Counted from the first letter of the stretch, positions 1 through 9,082 are shown. The stretch: DNA of 64,000 nucleotides from Nocardia sp. NBC_01730 (GCF_035920445.1 NZ_CP109162.1:3534001-3598000); one strand, 5' to 3'. Translations and numbers: made by a program. The notes: generated by a model not told the origin, from the letters alone.

Positions 1-1729
1 TGCGCGCGTCGTGCGCCTGGCTCAGGGCACCGGCCAGCACCTGCGAGGGGATGCCGTCCAGCTTGGTGTCCAGCTGCAGCGCGGTGACGAACTCGCGGGT
101 GCCCGCGACCTTGAAGTCCATGTCACCGAAGGCATCCTCGGCGCCGAGGATGTCGGTCAGCGCGACATAGCGGACCTCGTCCTCACCCTTGTCGTTGGTG
201 ATGGTGTCCGACACCAGGCCCATCGCGATCCCGGCGACCGGCGCCTTCAGCGGCACACCGGCGTTCAGCAGCGACAGGGTGGAGGCGCACACCGAGCCCA
301 TCGAGGTGGAGCCGTTGGAGCTCAGCGCCTCCGAGACCTGCCGGATGGCGTACGGGAACTCCTCCTGGCTGGGCAGCACCGGGATCAGCGCGCGCTCGGC
401 CAGCGCGCCGTGCCCGATCTCGCGCCGTTTGGGCGAACCGACTCGGCCGGTCTCACCGGTGGAGAACGGCGGGAAGTTGTAGTGGTGCATGTAGCGCTTG
501 CTGGTCTCCGGGCCGAGCGAGTCGACCTGCTGGGCCATCTTCACCATGTCCAGGGTGGTGACACCCATGATCTGGGTCTCGCCCCGCTCGAACAGCGCCG
601 ACCCGTGGGCGCGCGGAACGACCGCGACCTCGGCGGACAGCGCACGGATGTCGGCGAGCCCACGGCCGTCGATGCGGAAGCCGTCGGACAGGATGCGCTG
701 GCGCACCAGCTTCTTCGTGACGGAGCGGAACGCGGCGCCCAACTCCTTCTCCCGTCCGGCGAAGTCGTCGCCGAGCCGGTCGAGCACGGCGAGCTTGATC
801 TCGTCGATCTTCTCCTCGCGTTCCTGCTTGCCCGCGATGCCAAGCGCCTCGCTCAGCTCACGCTTGGCGGTGCCTTCGACGGCCTCGTACACATCCTGGC
901 CGTACGGCGGGAACAGCGGGAACTCTTCGGTCGGCTTCGACGCCAGCTCGGCGAGATCCTGCTGCGCGCGACACAGGCGGGCGATGAACGGCTTGGCGGC
1001 CTCCAGGCCCTCGGCGACGACGGCCTCGGTCGGCGCCTGCGCACCACCCTCGACCAGCTCGATCACCTTGTCGGTGGCCTCGGCCTCGACCATCATGATG
1101 GCGACGTCACCGGACTCGACCACGCGGCCCGCGACCACCATGTCGAACACGGCGCCCTCGAGCTGCTCGACGGTCGGGAACGCCACCCACTGGCTGTCGA
1201 TCAGCGCGACACGCACGCCGCCGACCGGGCCGGAGAACGGCAGACCGGCGATCTGGGTGGACGCGGACGCGGCGTTGATCGCCACCACGTCGTAGAGGTC
1301 GTTCGGGTCCAGGCTCAGCACGGTGACCACGACCTGGATCTCGTTGCGCAGGCCGTCGACGAACGACGGGCGCAGCGGCCGGTCGATCAGGCGGCAGGTC
1401 AGGATCGCGTCGGTGGAGGGACGGCCCTCGCGTCGGAAGAACGAACCGGGGATGCGGCCCGCCGCGTACATCCGCTCCTCGACGTCGACCGTCAGCGGGA
1501 AGAAGTCGAACTGGTCTTTGGGATGCTTGCCGGCGGTGGTAGCCGACAGCAGCATGGTCTCGTCGTCCAGGTAAGCGACGACCGAACCGGCGGCCTGCCG
1601 GGCAAAGCGTCCGGTCTCGAACCGGACGGTGCGGGTGCCGAAGCTGCCGTTGTCGATCAATGCGACGGATTCGAATACGCCGGGCTCGACCTCGATGGCC
1701 GATGTCTTGCGTTCAGTTGTTTCGGTCAT
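1..1729 (-). CDS. pnp: Polynucleotide phosphorylase / guanosine pentaphosphate synthetase, C-terminus outside window
   Basis: Phosphorolytic 3'-5' exoribonuclease of RNA turnover; actinobacterial members are also called GpsI. The ATG at 1729 follows a purine-rich GAGAGAAGAGA stretch. About 576 codons are visible of an expected 750 or so. They cover the first RNase PH domain ([18 protein letters not shown] near residue 95), the linker, and the second RNase PH domain up to the catalytic [10 protein letters not shown] motif close to the window edge. The C-terminal KH and S1 domains must lie beyond position 1. It sits downstream of rpsO on the same strand, the usual order, but with a 690-bp gap holding a palindromic repeat. 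Identification is firm. Confidence 0.97.
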   Translation of the reverse strand, partial: MTETTERKTSAIEVEPGVFESVALIDNGSFGTRTVRFETGRFARQAAGSVVAYLDDETMLLSATTAGKHPKDQFDFFPLTVDVEERMYAAGRIPGSFFRREGRPSTDAILTCRLIDRPLRPSFVDGLRNEIQVVVTVLSLDPNDLYDVVAINAASASTQIAGLPFSGPVGGVRVALIDSQWVAFPTVEQLEGAVFDMVVAGRVVESGDVAIMMVEAEATDKVIELVEGGAQAPTEAVVAEGLEAAKPFIARLCRAQQDLAELASKPTEEFPLFPPYGQDVYEAVEGTAKRELSEALGIAGKQEREEKIDEIKLAVLDRLGDDFAGREKELGAAFRSVTKKLVRQRILSDGFRIDGRGLADIRALSAEVAVVPRAHGSALFERGETQIMGVTTLDMVKMAQQVDSLGPETSKRYMHHYNFPPFSTGETGRVGSPKRREIGHGALAERALIPVLPSQEEFPYAIRQVSEALSSNGSTSMGSVCASTLSLLNAGVPLKAPVAGIAMGLVSDTITNDKGEDEVRYVALTDILGAEDAFGDMDFKVAGTREFVTALQLDTKLDGIPSQVLAGALSQAHDAR

Positions 1730-2419
1730 TCTCTTCTCTCAACCTCTCGTCTTCGCCGGCTCGAGCGCGTTGTGGGCGCGATCCGGCTGTCGTCAGCCGT
1801 ACCGGGTACGGGCGCGCGGCAACCCTCCTGGCTGCGACGCGCACACCCGGCCGAATCCCCTTGGACACGGCGACGCGGAGGCGGTCATCGATCGAAGCCC
1901 GACGGCGCGAACTCGCTGCCGAAAGGCCACTACCGAAGACCGACGCCACGCGGGCGGGTGCATACGGCCGTGCATGTTGTAGTGCGACGGGGCAAATCCA
2001 CCCCTGATACACAAGTAGCCAACGAGGCGATTGTACGTCTCCCCGTCGGCCGAGCTGTCGGCCGCCTGGGACACACCACGTATCGAGCAGCCACTTACCA
2101 CCCAGACAACCACGATGCGGGCCACCGAGCATCCGCGAGCCATGAAAGTCCGCCGAGCGAAGACGGAGCCTCCCCTTCGCGACGGATAACGGGACTGCAC
2201 AGCACACAATGGCAGGCCGAACAACTCGCCACCGCGCCCACCCCTGACGCAACACATCGGCCGACCCCCGCTTCCGAGCGAAGCGAGATCTAGCATTCCC
2301 CCTTCGCGGCCCGGCTCGCGTCCGAGCGGCCGACGCGTCCGCGACGAAGTCGCCAGCGTCGGCCGCTCGGACGCGAGCCAAAAGGGGGCCGCGAACCCGC
2401 CGCGCCCGCGCGGCCGAAA
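1730..2419. other. pnp-rpsO intergenic region
   Basis: This 690-bp gap separates two genes that are often close together. Open frames run through both strands but none shows recognisable protein features or a convincing ribosome site. The only clear structure is the palindromic repeat at 2303-2395. The lipoprotein gene that I recall between rpsO and gpsI in M. tuberculosis (lppU) is not seen here. Any pnp promoter would lie here but I cannot place it. Confidence 0.6.
2303..2395. repeat. Palindromic structured repeat, copy A
   Basis: Perfect 24-nt arms at 2313-2336 and 2356-2379, extended by a second arm pair at 2303-2312 and 2386-2395 across a 6-nt one-sided bulge (2380-2385). Inside, the apical hairpin is GCGAC-GAA-GTCGC (2341-2353). 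The outer 14 nt of each main arm recurs exactly in copy C near 52.4 kb, while the inner 39 nt is different sequence with the same fold. It starts about 25 nt after the rpsO stop, so it may also end rpsO transcription. Confidence 0.85.
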
Positions 2420-2689
2420 TTACCGCCGCAGACCGAGACGCTCGATCAGCGAACGGTAGCGGTGGATGTCGTTGTCCTGCAGGTACTTCGACAGCCGCTT
2501 GCGACGACCGATCAGCGCCATCAGACCGTGGCGGGTGTGGTGGTCGTGCTTGTGCTTCTTCAAGTGCTCGGTAATGTCGGCGATCCGCTTGGACAGCAGC
2601 GCGATCTGCGCCTCCGGCGAACCGGTGTCCTTCTCGTGCAGGCCGTACTCGGCGAGAATCGCCGACTTCTGCTCGGTGGTCAGCGCCAT
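2420..2689 (-). CDS. rpsO: 30S ribosomal protein S15
   Basis: Small-subunit ribosomal protein that binds the central domain of 16S rRNA. At 89 residues it is the standard length, starting [16 protein letters not shown] and ending IERLGLRR, with the family segments [12 protein letters not shown] and [20 protein letters not shown]. The ATG at 2689 is chosen because it gives the family N-terminus; a longer open frame upstream has no similarity to S15. It lies between ribF and pnp, the usual neighbours. The palindromic repeat lies just downstream. Confidence 0.98.
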   Translation of the reverse strand: MALTTEQKSAILAEYGLHEKDTGSPEAQIALLSKRIADITEHLKKHKHDHHTRHGLMALIGRRKRLSKYLQDNDIHRYRSLIERLGLRR

Positions 2690-3036
2690 GCGGCATCCAC
2701 TCCTATTTCTCAGTTCCGCGCTCGGATATCCGGTGACCCGGTGCGGGCGCCGCCGCGGACCGCAGCAAACCCGAGGATCCACCTTACCGGACCAGGCTGT
2801 TCCCGCCGAAATCGCGGGCGTTGCACCCGATCGACGGGAGGGGCCCGGCACTACCTCCGAAGCAATCGCCTCGCCACATTCCGGGGGCGAATCTTCTTCT
2901 CGAACCGCCGAATACGAGGAGCGAACGATGCCCTACGAACTGTGTCTACAAGGCTTACCCGACCGCAGGGCGCGGCTTGCATCACGCACGTCGGGCAGCT
3001 CAACGATGATCTGCTGATTTCATGAAGTCCTGACGG
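2690..3036. other. rpsO-ribF intergenic region
   Basis: 347 bp without a convincing gene. It should hold the rpsO promoter and leader. On the plus strand a 29-codon frame at 2929-3018 has a GAGGAG sequence in front of its ATG, but nothing else supports translation, so it is not called. Confidence 0.5.
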
Positions 3037-4008
3037 TCAGCGGTCGTCGACGGCGGCCAAGATCTTGCGTGTGGTCTCCACATCGCGGCCCATCGTTTCG
3101 ATGAGCTCGTCGATCGAGTCGAACTTGCGCTGGCCGCGTACGTGCTCGACGAAATCGACCGCGACGTGCTGGCCGTAGAGGTCCGCCTCGCCGTCGAGCA
3201 CGTACGCCTCGACCGTGCGGGCGCGGCCGGAGAAGGTCGGGTTGGTACCCACCGAGATGGCGGCCATGGCCCGGTCGCCTGGGGTGACGGTGCCGATGGT
3301 GGGGCCGGGGCCGAGCACGGTGAACCAGCCCGCGTACACGCCGTCGGCCGGGATCGCGGCGTGCATCGGCGGAGCGACGTTCGCGGTCGGGAAACCGAGC
3401 TGACGACCGCGGCCGTCGCCGTGCACCACGACACCCTCGACCCGATGCGGACGGCCGAGCGCTTCGGCCGCTGCCGCCATATCGCCCGCGTCGACGCAGG
3501 CGCGGATGTAGGTGGAGGAGAAGGTCACCGCATGTTCGCCGAGCAGCGTGACGCCGTCGACTTCGAACCCGAAGCGCTGACCGAGTTCTCGCATGGTCAC
3601 GACCGTGCCCGCGGCCTTCTTGCCGAAGGTGAAGTTGTCACCGACCACGACCTCGACCACGTGCAGCCGCTCGACCAGCAGATCGTGCACGTACCGGGCG
3701 GGGGTGAGCTTCATGAATTCCTGGGTGAAAGGCATCACACAGAACACGTCGACGCCCAGTTCCTCGGCCAGCTCGGCCCTGCGGGTCAGGGTGGTCAGCT
3801 GCGCGGGGTGCGAGCCAGGCCGGATCACTTCCATCGGGTGCGGGTCGAAGGTCATCAGTACCGCGGGGACGCCGCGCGTGGCCGCGGATTTGACGGCCCG
3901 GCTGATCAGCTGCGCGTGGCCGCGGTGCACACCGTCGAACACACCGATTGTGAGGACGCAGCGCCCCCAGTCCGCGGGCACTTCGTCGAGACTTCGCCAT
4001 CTCTGCAC
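3037..4008 (-). CDS. ribF: Bifunctional riboflavin kinase / FAD synthetase
   Basis: Makes FMN and then FAD from riboflavin. 323 residues, normal for the family. The N-terminal adenylyltransferase half shows GVFDGVHRGHAQLI (near residue 22) and the later SSTYIRACVDAGDM. The C-terminal flavokinase half shows GRQLGFPTANV and VGTNPTF. The start is GTG at 4008, with AGGG about 8 nt upstream and an in-frame stop just before it. truB, its usual upstream neighbour, is about 11 kb away here, on the far side of an accessory block. Confidence 0.96.
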   Translation of the reverse strand: MQRWRSLDEVPADWGRCVLTIGVFDGVHRGHAQLISRAVKSAATRGVPAVLMTFDPHPMEVIRPGSHPAQLTTLTRRAELAEELGVDVFCVMPFTQEFMKLTPARYVHDLLVERLHVVEVVVGDNFTFGKKAAGTVVTMRELGQRFGFEVDGVTLLGEHAVTFSSTYIRACVDAGDMAAAAEALGRPHRVEGVVVHGDGRGRQLGFPTANVAPPMHAAIPADGVYAGWFTVLGPGPTIGTVTPGDRAMAAISVGTNPTFSGRARTVEAYVLDGEADLYGQHVAVDFVEHVRGQRKFDSIDELIETMGRDVETTRKILAAVDDR

Positions 4009-4063
4009 GGTTTAGACCCTAACTCGCAGCTCAGGAACCAACCCAAACGAACTCACCAGACCC

Positions 4064-4250
4064 TCATTCCAACTTTGTTCCAAGTTTGGTCGGCACCAGC
4101 GGCTCCAGAACATCCGCATTGTCGACTGCCGAGCGTGTGTACCCGCTCTCATCAATGTAGTGACGACCCGCCACCGTCGCCTCCTCCGAGTGCCCCGACT
4201 GCGCGCGAGCGACGGCCGTACGAAGAGAACATCCGCCGCCGTGTCGGATA
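4064..4250 (-). pseudogene. C-terminal remnant of a tyrosine recombinase (integrase)
   Basis: One reading frame on this strand gives a tail containing AQSGHSEEATVAGRHYID followed by about 25 residues and a TGA at 4064-4066. The pattern GHS...RHYI fits the end of actinobacterial phage-type integrases, where the His of GHS and the Tyr of RHY belong to the catalytic set. Upstream the frame loses similarity and no start or N-terminal domains are found, so at most about 60 codons remain. It sits immediately upstream of ribF, at one end of the block that separates ribF from truB. The match is by eye and moderate; a chance open frame is possible. Confidence 0.45.
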
Positions 4251-4631
4251 GAACGGGACCGCGGAGAGGCCGGGCCGGCACACCGGCGCGGGTTGTCCGC
4301 GCGATGGCGGGCCGGTCTCGTCGGGACGGCGAAGCCGTGTTCGCCGAACTCGCCCGGCTCCGCGAGACAGCGGACACCGTATGTCTGCAGACAGGGGCGT
4401 GGACTGCTATGCCAGAACGTCGCAGTTCACGACACCGCCGGCAGCAACTACCCTGCCGAGACAACTGGTGTGCGAATTCTCGATGCCCGACCCGGAAACG
4501 AGACAGGGCCGATTCGCGAATAGCCTGCGAATGCGGGGAATTTCCGCGACCAGAACTTTCACCTCGCGCCAGTGGTGGGAATGGTCTAGCGTCCGACTCT
4601 GTCGGCGCCAGCAGTATCCGGGAGTACCCCC
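4251..4631. other. Region upstream of the cupin gene
   Basis: About 380 bp with no recognisable gene. It has somewhat lower GC than the flanking housekeeping genes, as do the next two genes. It presumably carries the cupin-operon promoter, but I cannot assign -35 and -10 boxes. Confidence 0.4.
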
Positions 4632-5087
4632 ATGAAAAGTGCAGTGAAGCGAGTCCGTGTGATCGGACCATCCGATTCGGCGGAGACAATCGGACGGCAA
4701 CGGCAACGCCTGATCCCCTGTGTCACAAAAGAAACCTGTGGTGCGTCCGGCATCTCGGCGGGCATGGTCAACATGGCTCCCGGCGCGATGTCGAAAGCGC
4801 ATTACCATGCACACAGCGAGATCATCGTCGTCTGCGTGCGCGGTACGGCGGTCACGCTGATCGGGCCCGAATTGACTCCCCACTTCCACGGCCCGGGCGA
4901 GTTCATCTACATCCCCGAGGGTGTCATTCACGTGGCCGTGAACCTCGACGAGGCCGAGGACCTGGTCGCGGTGGAGATGCGGACCGATCCCCTGTTCAAC
5001 GACGACGTCGTGTTGGCGCCGGAACACGATGTCGACGTGCCCGATGTCGTGGCCCGGCTGCGACGACGTCACCCGATCGGTTCGTGA
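4632..5087 (+). CDS. Single-domain cupin protein
   Basis: A 151-residue protein with both cupin motifs. Motif 1 is AHYHAHSEIIVVCVRG, with candidate metal ligands His57, His59 or His61 and Glu63. Motif 2 is GEFIYIPEGVIH, with His100. It is therefore probably a metal-binding beta-barrel enzyme or isomerase; the substrate cannot be told. The ATG at 4632 follows CGGGAG. Its stop is one base before the aminotransferase start, so the two are almost certainly co-translated. A plain sensor or binding role is also possible. Confidence 0.85.
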   Translation: MKSAVKRVRVIGPSDSAETIGRQRQRLIPCVTKETCGASGISAGMVNMAPGAMSKAHYHAHSEIIVVCVRGTAVTLIGPELTPHFHGPGEFIYIPEGVIHVAVNLDEAEDLVAVEMRTDPLFNDDVVLAPEHDVDVPDVVARLRRRHPIGS

Positions 5088-5088
5088 G

Positions 5089-6276
5089 ATGGTTCTCGGC
5101 AAACACAGCCGCGGTGCGGCCGCGGTGGCAAGCGGGCCGATCGACGACATCTTCGCGGCGCTCGCGCAGCGCCCTGAGGTCGTCTCGTTCGCCGTCGGCG
5201 CGCCGGACCCCGCACTGTTGCCGGGCGAACTCGTCTCGGCACTGTCCAAGGACGTCATCGACAAGTACGGTAGTGCGGTCCTCCAGTACGGAATGACCCG
5301 GGGCTTCGCACCACTACTCGATCAGGCCCGAAACCTTTTGAGTCACCGCCATATTCGGTGCTCACTCGACAGAATGCATATCTCGACCGGCGGGTCGGGA
5401 GCATTGCACAACGTGTGTTTGGCGCTGCTCGACCCCCACGATGTGGTTCTGGTGGAAACCCCGACCTATGGACCGGCCGTCAAGGTATTCCGTAGCCACG
5501 GTGCGACCGTTGTCGAGGTGGCATCCGACGATTCGGGAATCGTGCCGGAAGCGCTGGACGAGGCGCTGGCCCGATATGACGTCGCCTTCGTGTACCTGCT
5601 GCCGACCTTCCAAAACCCTACTGGGCGAACGATGTCGACCGAGCGGCGAATACAGATAGCCGATGTCGTTGTCCGCCGAGGCGCGCTGGTCGTCGAAGAC
5701 GACGTATATACCGACCTGCGCTACCGCGGGGTGTCACCACCTGCGCTCTATTCCTTCGCGCCGGACAACTCGGTCTACATCACGTCACTGTCGAAAACCC
5801 TTGCGCCGGCGATCCGTGTCGGTATCACCGTCATGCCTCCCGAGCTGCTGAACAATGTGCTCGCCCTGAAGCAGGGCATCGATATGCAAACGTCGACGTA
5901 CTGTCAGGCGATAGCCGCGGAGTTTCTGGGTAGCGCGGCGGGAACCACGCACCTCACCCACGTCGTCGGCGCGTACTCGGCCAAATTGGACACTCTGGTC
6001 GACGCCGTCGAGCGACATCTTCCGAAAGGCTTCCGGTGGGTCAAGCCCGAGGGCGGGATGTTCCTGTGGATCGAGGGTCCGCGAGATTTCGACGCCGACG
6101 CGCTTCTGAACAAGGCCCTGCGGCACGGCGTTGCCTTCCTGCCTGGGAGCGTCTTCTTCGCCGACAGCGAAGGCGACCACCACAACACGATGCGGCTGAG
6201 CTTCGCGAACGTACCGCAAGACGACATCGACCGTGGCGTCGAACTGCTGGCCACCGTATGCAAGGATGCCGCATGA
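5089..6276 (+). CDS. PLP-dependent class I/II aminotransferase
   Basis: 395 residues of fold-type I aminotransferase, resembling the LysN / 2-aminoadipate and MocR-type group. Visible features are QNPTGR (Asn176), EDDVY (Asp205, Tyr207) and the PLP lysine Lys236 in SLSKTLAPAIRVG. The ATG at 5089 comes one base after the cupin stop; an in-frame ATG 60 nt upstream lies inside the cupin gene and is less likely. There is no N-terminal helix-turn-helix, so this is an enzyme and not a MocR regulator. Its TGA overlaps the ATG of a 24-codon frame. Substrate unknown. Confidence 0.88.
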   Translation: MVLGKHSRGAAAVASGPIDDIFAALAQRPEVVSFAVGAPDPALLPGELVSALSKDVIDKYGSAVLQYGMTRGFAPLLDQARNLLSHRHIRCSLDRMHISTGGSGALHNVCLALLDPHDVVLVETPTYGPAVKVFRSHGATVVEVASDDSGIVPEALDEALARYDVAFVYLLPTFQNPTGRTMSTERRIQIADVVVRRGALVVEDDVYTDLRYRGVSPPALYSFAPDNSVYITSLSKTLAPAIRVGITVMPPELLNNVLALKQGIDMQTSTYCQAIAAEFLGSAAGTTHLTHVVGAYSAKLDTLVDAVERHLPKGFRWVKPEGGMFLWIEGPRDFDADALLNKALRHGVAFLPGSVFFADSEGDHHNTMRLSFANVPQDDIDRGVELLATVCKDAA

Positions 6277-6347
6277 GCGAGCGAACGATTGACACAGCCG
6301 TGTCCTCGATCATGACGGAGCCGAGCGTCAGCGAGGCACAGTCATGA
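6273..6347 (+). repeat. Intercistronic repeat element, copy 1, with a 24-codon frame
   Basis: This stretch runs from the aminotransferase stop codon to the start codon of the next gene. It contains a 24-codon frame (ATG at 6273, stop 6345-6347) with ATGA overlaps at both ends. Its 3' 27 nt (6315-6341) match 24 of 27 positions in a second copy on the minus strand at 17720-17746. A shared GAAC...GACACAG block lies further 5'. Because the sequence is repeated elsewhere between genes, I treat it as a repeat rather than a selected peptide gene, but translation of the 24 codons is possible. Confidence 0.6.
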
Positions 6348-6745
6348 CCGATCGGCATCCCGTTCTCGGAACATGGGAGGTCATCGCCGATGGCGCTCCA
6401 TTCGCTTACCACGTGATGCAGTTCCACCCCGGCGGCACCATGCTGCAGTCGAACCCTGACCAGGGCAACCGCGCCACCAGCGACAGCAACGGCATGGGCA
6501 CGTGGGGCTCCGACGGCGCCGTCGTTACCGGCGCGTTCCTGGAATTCAGTATCGATCGAGCCGACTCCGCGGTGGTGAGCAAAGGAATCGTCGCCTTCGA
6601 ACTCGAGGTGACCGGCGACCAGTTCACGGGATCGGCCACCGCGACGTTCTACAACCTCGCCGGTGAGCCGCTGAGCGCTCCGTCGACCGCACGGCTGACC
6701 GGCCGAAGATTCGATGGCGTTGCCGAGGCCCACCGACCGACCTAG
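6344..6745 (+). CDS. Conserved small protein of unknown function, lipocalin-like pattern
   Basis: 133 residues, family not recognised. The sequence begins GTWEVIADGAPF and alternates short hydrophobic strands with Gly, Thr and Asp-rich turns (GTWGSDGAVVTGAFLEF; GDQFTGSATATFYN), which suggests an all-beta barrel. No signal peptide, membrane segment or catalytic motif is seen. Its ATG sits at the end of the intercistronic repeat with GCGAGG upstream. It is last in the cupin-aminotransferase run and faces the oxidase gene. Confidence 0.7.
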   Translation: MTDRHPVLGTWEVIADGAPFAYHVMQFHPGGTMLQSNPDQGNRATSDSNGMGTWGSDGAVVTGAFLEFSIDRADSAVVSKGIVAFELEVTGDQFTGSATATFYNLAGEPLSAPSTARLTGRRFDGVAEAHRPT

Positions 6746-6849
6746 CGGGCACGGGCCGGATTCGGGCTTTCGAGCAGGGGCTTCCACGCAAGGACGGGTG
6801 GTCGGTGTGGCCGCTTACGCCATGGGACGGTTCGCGATAGGCGGGCAGA

Positions 6850-8091
6850 TCAGCCGGTAACGGGGTGCTGCTCGAAACGGTCGGCCAGTTCCCGCGCCAA
6901 CGCGAACGCCGACGTCGCGGCCGGCGACGGAGCGTTGCGCACATGGACGACGCCCGCGGTCCGCGACAGCACGAAGTCGTCGACGAGCGTCCCGTCTCTG
7001 GCGACCGCTTGCGCCCGTACGCCACTGCCGGTCTCCTCGTCCAACCGCATCGAGGCCACGGCAGGCACGTATTTCGCGCATGCCCGCACGAAGGCGCGGC
7101 GGCTGGAGGCCAGATGGATCTCCGTGAGGCCGACCCGCCAGAACCGCTGCGCAACCTTCCATGTCCCCGGCCAGGCGAGCGTGCTCGCCACGTCGCGCGC
7201 GGAAACCTGCAGCGCATGGCGGCCTTCGCGCGAACCGACCAGCATGGCGGTTGGCCCCAGCGACACCCGGCCGTCGATGTGCTTGGTGATATGGACACCC
7301 AGAAACGGCAATGCCGGATCCGGGACCGGATACACCATCCCCCGCACCACCGGCTCCTGATCGGCGGCCAAGTGCAGGTACTCGCCACGGAACGGCAGGA
7401 TGCGCGGATCCCGTGCTGCCCCGGCCGACACCGCGAGCCGATCGGACCACAAGCCCGCGCAGCAGATCACCCGACCCACGCGGAATTCGCCGTCGGCGTG
7501 CGCGAGCACTGTGTGCGCGCCGGTCCGGCGCAGCGCGGTGATCTCGCGCCCCAACGCGAAATGCACTCCCTTGTCCCGTAATTCGCACTCGATCGTCCGG
7601 GCCACGAGACCGTAGTCGACGATGCCGGTGTTCGGTGCGTGCAGTGCGCTCACACCGCGAGCCGCCGGTTCAACGTCGGAGATCTCCTCGGCACCGACTC
7701 GCCGGAGTCCCGGCACACCGTTGGCGTGTCCTCGGGACTCCAGTTCGTCGAGACCCGCAAGCTCCTGGTCCGCGACGGCCACGATCAGCTTGCCGCATCG
7801 CTCGTACGGAATGGCGTGCTCGTCGCAGTAGTCGTACATCAACCGCGCGCCCTCGACGCACAGGCGTGCCTTCAATGATCCGGGTGCGTAGTAGATCCCA
7901 CCGTGAATCACACCCGAGTTGCGCCCGGTCTGGTGCCGCGCAACGGCGTGCTCCTTGTCGATGACGATCAAACGCGCCGCCGGACACCGCGACAGCATCT
8001 CGCGCGCGACCGCAAGCCCGACGATGCCTGCGCCGACAACGGCGACATCGTAGGTACCGGCGTCATCTCCCGCGGCCGAATCATCGCTCAT
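6850..8091 (-). CDS. lhgO: L-2-hydroxyglutarate oxidase-type FAD oxidoreductase
   Basis: 413 residues of the DAO superfamily. Starts with an FAD-binding DVAVVGAGIVGLAVAREM and contains HQTGRNSGVIHGGIYYAPGS, FRGEYLHL, YPVPDPALPFLGVH and NAPSPAATSA. These match the E. coli LhgO/YgaF pattern segment by segment. The family oxidises L-2-hydroxyglutarate to 2-oxoglutarate, passing electrons to the respiratory chain. AGGAGAGGACGCC precedes the ATG at 8091. It is divergent from mntR and convergent with the 133-residue protein. Related 2-hydroxyacids as substrate cannot be excluded. Confidence 0.87.
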   Translation of the reverse strand: MSDDSAAGDDAGTYDVAVVGAGIVGLAVAREMLSRCPAARLIVIDKEHAVARHQTGRNSGVIHGGIYYAPGSLKARLCVEGARLMYDYCDEHAIPYERCGKLIVAVADQELAGLDELESRGHANGVPGLRRVGAEEISDVEPAARGVSALHAPNTGIVDYGLVARTIECELRDKGVHFALGREITALRRTGAHTVLAHADGEFRVGRVICCAGLWSDRLAVSAGAARDPRILPFRGEYLHLAADQEPVVRGMVYPVPDPALPFLGVHITKHIDGRVSLGPTAMLVGSREGRHALQVSARDVASTLAWPGTWKVAQRFWRVGLTEIHLASSRRAFVRACAKYVPAVASMRLDEETGSGVRAQAVARDGTLVDDFVLSRTAGVVHVRNAPSPAATSAFALARELADRFEQHPVTG

Positions 8092-8261
8092 GGCGTCCTC
8101 TCCTGATGAAATCGTATTCAGGCCGATCGTTCAGCGACCATCTACGAGCGCATGTGACACCGCGCTCGGGCGCGAATCGGTGAACACACATATTGTGCGA
8201 GTCCGCTGCGTTCAGGTGTCTGAATGTGTATATCGGCACCCTTGTGCCTAAGCTCGGGTAT

Positions 8262-9008
8262 GTGCCTGGTAAACGAGATATCGCCACGCGACGTGAGCTG
8301 GCCGATGCCCCCGTACAGGGCGAACCGCACGGCGGTATCGCGACGATCGCGCTTTCTTCGGTCGCCCAGGACTACCTGAAGGTGATCTGGACCGCGCAGG
8401 AGTGGTCACAGGAGAAGGTCTCGACCAAGTTGCTCGCCGAGCGGATCGGTGTGTCCGCGTCGACAGTCTCCGAGGCGGTACGCAAGCTCGCCGACCAGGG
8501 ACTGGTTGAGCATGCCCGCTACGGTGCGATCACCCTCACCCCGGCGGGGCGCCACGCCGCCGTGGCCATGGTGCGCAGGCACCGGCTGCTCGAGACGTTC
8601 CTGGTCAACGAGCTCGGCTACCGCTGGGACGAGGTGCACGACGAGGCCGAGGTGCTCGAGCACGCGGTCTCGGAACTGCTGATGGCCCGCATCGACGCCA
8701 AACTCGGCTACCCCGACCGCGACCCGCACGGCGACCCGATCCCCTCGGTGGACGGAGCGGTGCCCACTCCGCCCGCACGTCAGCTCAGCGACTTCCACGC
8801 AGGCGAGTCCGGCCGCGTCGCCCGCATCTCGGACTCCGACCCGGACATGCTGCGCTACTTCGACTCCGTAGGCATCGCTCTGGACACCAGCATCACGGTC
8901 GTCGAGCGCCGCGACTTCGCGGGAACCATCGCCATTCGGATCGGCGCCACCGAGTCACCGACCGACCTGGGCCGCCCCGCCGCCGAGGCCATCTGGCTCA
9001 CCGCCTGA
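8262..9008 (+). CDS. mntR: DtxR-family metal-dependent repressor (MntR/SirR)
   Basis: Manganese- or iron-responsive repressor. Winged-helix DNA-binding part: VAQDYLKVIWTAQEW and ERIGVSASTVSEAVRKL. The metal and dimer domain includes RRHRLLETFLVNELGYRW and DEVHDEAEVLEHAVS, carrying the usual His/Glu ligands. An FeoA/SH3-like C-terminal domain follows. It closely resembles SirR of M. tuberculosis, which I recall also lies between ribF and truB, so this gene belongs to the old backbone, not the insertion. The GTG at 8262 is the most likely start; other in-frame starts at 8193 and 8226 are possible. Confidence 0.88.
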   Translation: MPGKRDIATRRELADAPVQGEPHGGIATIALSSVAQDYLKVIWTAQEWSQEKVSTKLLAERIGVSASTVSEAVRKLADQGLVEHARYGAITLTPAGRHAAVAMVRRHRLLETFLVNELGYRWDEVHDEAEVLEHAVSELLMARIDAKLGYPDRDPHGDPIPSVDGAVPTPPARQLSDFHAGESGRVARISDSDPDMLRYFDSVGIALDTSITVVERRDFAGTIAIRIGATESPTDLGRPAAEAIWLTA

Positions 9009-9082
9009 CCAGGGGCGGTCCACCGCCCGCGGCGGGTAAGGCTCCGCAGGACAGGGATTTTCGGACCGAACCGGTCAGGCCC

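Noticed and set aside
11..2293. A 760-codon plus-strand open frame covering the pnp region
   Set aside because: It is antisense to pnp, whose protein is clear on the minus strand. High GC keeps the opposite frame open.
2929..3018. 29-codon frame with GAGGAG upstream
   Set aside because: No similarity or context supports it; a ribosome-site-like sequence alone is weak evidence at this length.
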